From the NCBI GenBank assembly GCA_965247775.1, contig OZ252031.1, positions 1,798,001 through 1,862,000 of the forward strand: DNA of 64,000 bases, written 5' to 3'. Of the stretch, positions 62,842 to 64,000 are shown in pieces. Both the position numbers and the translations under genes were made by a program. Within the stretch, counting starts at the first letter, position 1. Each line of letters opens with the position of its first letter. Below the pieces are notes generated by a model. It saw only the letters and a program-made list of their open reading frames with translations, ran no database searches and had not been told where the DNA came from. The DNA is from G965247775 sp965247775 (GTDB lineage: Bacteria > Chloroflexota > Dehalococcoidia > Bin125).

Positions 62842-63585
62842 TCAGGCGAGGATGCCACCATCGACGACGAACTCGGAGCCGGTGGAGTAGCTGGCTTCGT
62901 CGGAGGCGAGGAACAGGGCCATGCGCGCAACCTCCTCGGCCACGGCCAGGCGGCGCATGGGCACCATCTTGATCGCGGCATCCGGGTCCCGCTCCCAGAA
63001 GGGGACCGTCTGGAGCATGGCGGTTTCGACCAGGCCGGGGTGGATGGAGTTGACGCGGATGCCGTCGCGGGCGAACTCGCGGGCAGCGACCTTGGTCATG
63101 CCGCGCACCGCGAACTTGCTGGCGGCGTAGGCGCCGCTGCCGGCGGTACCACGGAGCCCGGCGATCGAAGAGATGTTGATGATGGTGCCGCCGTTGCCAG
63201 CGTGGATCATGGCGCGCCCGGCAACCTTCATGCCCAGGAAGACGCCGACCTGATTGACCTCGATGACGCGACGGTAATCCTCCAACGGCATCTCCACGAT
63301 AGAGCGGCTGAGGAAGATGCCGGCGTTGTTGACCAGCACGTCGAGGCGGCCGTGCGCGGCGAGCACCTCATCGACGAGGGCGTTCCAGGCCGCCTCGTCG
63401 GTGACGTTGAGGTGGTGGTAGGTGGCCGCCTCGATCGCGTCCGCGGTGGCGCGGCCCTCCCTGTCGAGGACGTCGGTCAGGGCGACGGTCGCGCCCTCGA
63501 CGGCGAAGAGGCGGGCCTCGGCAGCCCCTTGGCCGCGCGCGCCACCGGTGATGAGGGCAATCTTGCCGTCGAGGCGGCCGGGCAC
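62842..63585 (-). CDS. short-chain dehydrogenase/reductase
   Basis: 247 residues, classical SDR. ALITGGARGQGAAEARLFAV (TGxxxGxG with Gln in place of Ile), NNAG, INISSIAGLRG (Ser) and the catalytic YAASK are present. The C-terminus YSTGSEFVVDGG is canonical. TGGARGQG is typical of 3alpha/20beta-hydroxysteroid-dehydrogenase-like members, but the substrate cannot be fixed. It starts 4 nt after the VOC gene ends, so they form an operon. Confidence 0.92.
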   Translation of the reverse strand: MPGRLDGKIALITGGARGQGAAEARLFAVEGATVALTDVLDREGRATADAIEAATYHHLNVTDEAAWNALVDEVLAAHGRLDVLVNNAGIFLSRSIVEMPLEDYRRVIEVNQVGVFLGMKVAGRAMIHAGNGGTIINISSIAGLRGTAGSGAYAASKFAVRGMTKVAAREFARDGIRVNSIHPGLVETAMLQTVPFWERDPDAAIKMVPMRRLAVAEEVARMALFLASDEASYSTGSEFVVDGGILA

Positions 63586-63589
63586 GGCG

Positions 63590-63991
63590 CTAGCCCCGCT
63601 GGATCAGTTGCAGGTGCACGCCGTGGGCGTGCTTGGGGCTGACGAAGGCGAGGCGGGGATCGCCCTCGGAGGGGTCGGTGACGGTGGAGCCCTGCTCGCG
63701 GAGGCCGGCGACGGCGGCATCAACGTCGGGGACGCGGAGGGAGAGCAGGAAGAGGCCCTCGCCGTCCTGGAGACGGCGGCGGACGGGGTTGCGGTCGTCG
63801 TCGCCCAGGGGGGTGACGAGTTCGATCTCGGAGTCGCCGAGGGGGAAGAAGGCGTTCGCGATGCCGAGGCCGGCGTTCTCGCCGCGTCGGGACATGCGCA
63901 GCCCGTATGTGTCGCCGAAGGTGGCGACGGCGGCGTCCAGATCGTTGACGGCGATGACCACGTGATCGATCGCCTCTGCGTCAATGCCCAC
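63590..63991 (-). CDS. VOC-family protein, methylmalonyl-CoA epimerase-like
   Basis: 133 residues, glyoxalase/bleomycin-resistance fold with two beta-alpha-beta-beta-beta units: IDHVVIAVNDLDAAVATFGD and LFLLSLRVPDVDAAVAGLRE. The metal residues seem to be His in DHVVIAV, Glu in SEIELVTPL and His/Gln near the C-terminal GVHLQLIQRG. Sequence and length fit methylmalonyl-CoA epimerase-like proteins. It heads an operon with the SDR downstream on the minus strand. Confidence 0.8.
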   Translation of the reverse strand: MGIDAEAIDHVVIAVNDLDAAVATFGDTYGLRMSRRGENAGLGIANAFFPLGDSEIELVTPLGDDDRNPVRRRLQDGEGLFLLSLRVPDVDAAVAGLREQGSTVTDPSEGDPRLAFVSPKHAHGVHLQLIQRG

Positions 63992-64000
63992 GGCGGCCTC

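Overview
The window is GC-rich bacterial DNA, dense with genes on both strands. It carries leuS, lysS, serS, greA, coaD, rsmD and purE plus many catabolic paralogues: LLM-type flavin oxidoreductases, SDRs, amidases, a CaiB-type CoA transferase, an acyl-CoA dehydrogenase and EamA exporters. That mix fits a Chloroflexota bacterium of the Dehalococcoidia/SAR202/Tepidiforma type. This placement is inferred from content, not from a phylogenetic marker. At least fifteen genes carry a single-base indel, mostly in homopolymer runs. Either the assembly has indel errors or this region is decaying.

Layout. 1-4243: type II-C CRISPR locus, with cas9 (5' end outside the window), cas1, cas2 and a minimal array of two 36-nt repeats and one AT-rich spacer. 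A terminator points out of the array towards cas2. 4403-12134: catabolic and redox enzymes (LarA-like, hydrolase, SDR, amidase, a 3-hydroxyisobutyrate dehydrogenase relative with a seven-copy pentapeptide repeat, RibD-C reductase) and a broken EAL gene. 12189-25220: housekeeping block (purE, leuS, coaD, rsmD, greA, lysS, serS) with a GH18-like protein lacking its catalytic Glu. 25231-30269: small proteins, an arsM-like gene with an in-frame TGA, an EamA exporter and gene debris. 30566-43502: the most unusual region. An LLM oxidoreductase and an orphan nitrile-hydratase-beta-like gene converge on a reverse-strand operon made of a ribose-type ABC transporter followed by two tandem DUF3179 genes. 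43916-44907: remnants of hemD and nuoB beside tRNA-Ser(UGA). 45342-63991: dehydrogenases, AI-2E-family protein, a spondin/histidine-kinase chimera, LuxR-type HTH genes, CoA metabolism, exporters, amidase and LLM/SDR enzymes.

Main discovery. Both DUF3179 paralogues (32544-34385 and 34415-36252, minus strand) have an in-frame TGA at codon 99. It sits exactly where the family CxxC motif has its first cysteine, so each reads UxxC. Each TGA is followed, after 23 nt, by a perfect 7-bp hairpin whose apical loop begins GGU, which is the form of a bacterial SECIS element. The two proteins therefore look like a tandem pair of selenoproteins made in one operon with a ribose-family ABC importer. The arsM-like gene has a TGA at its conserved cysteine too, also followed by a suitable hairpin. 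No selA, selB, selC or selD lies in the window, so the Sec machinery must be checked elsewhere in the genome.
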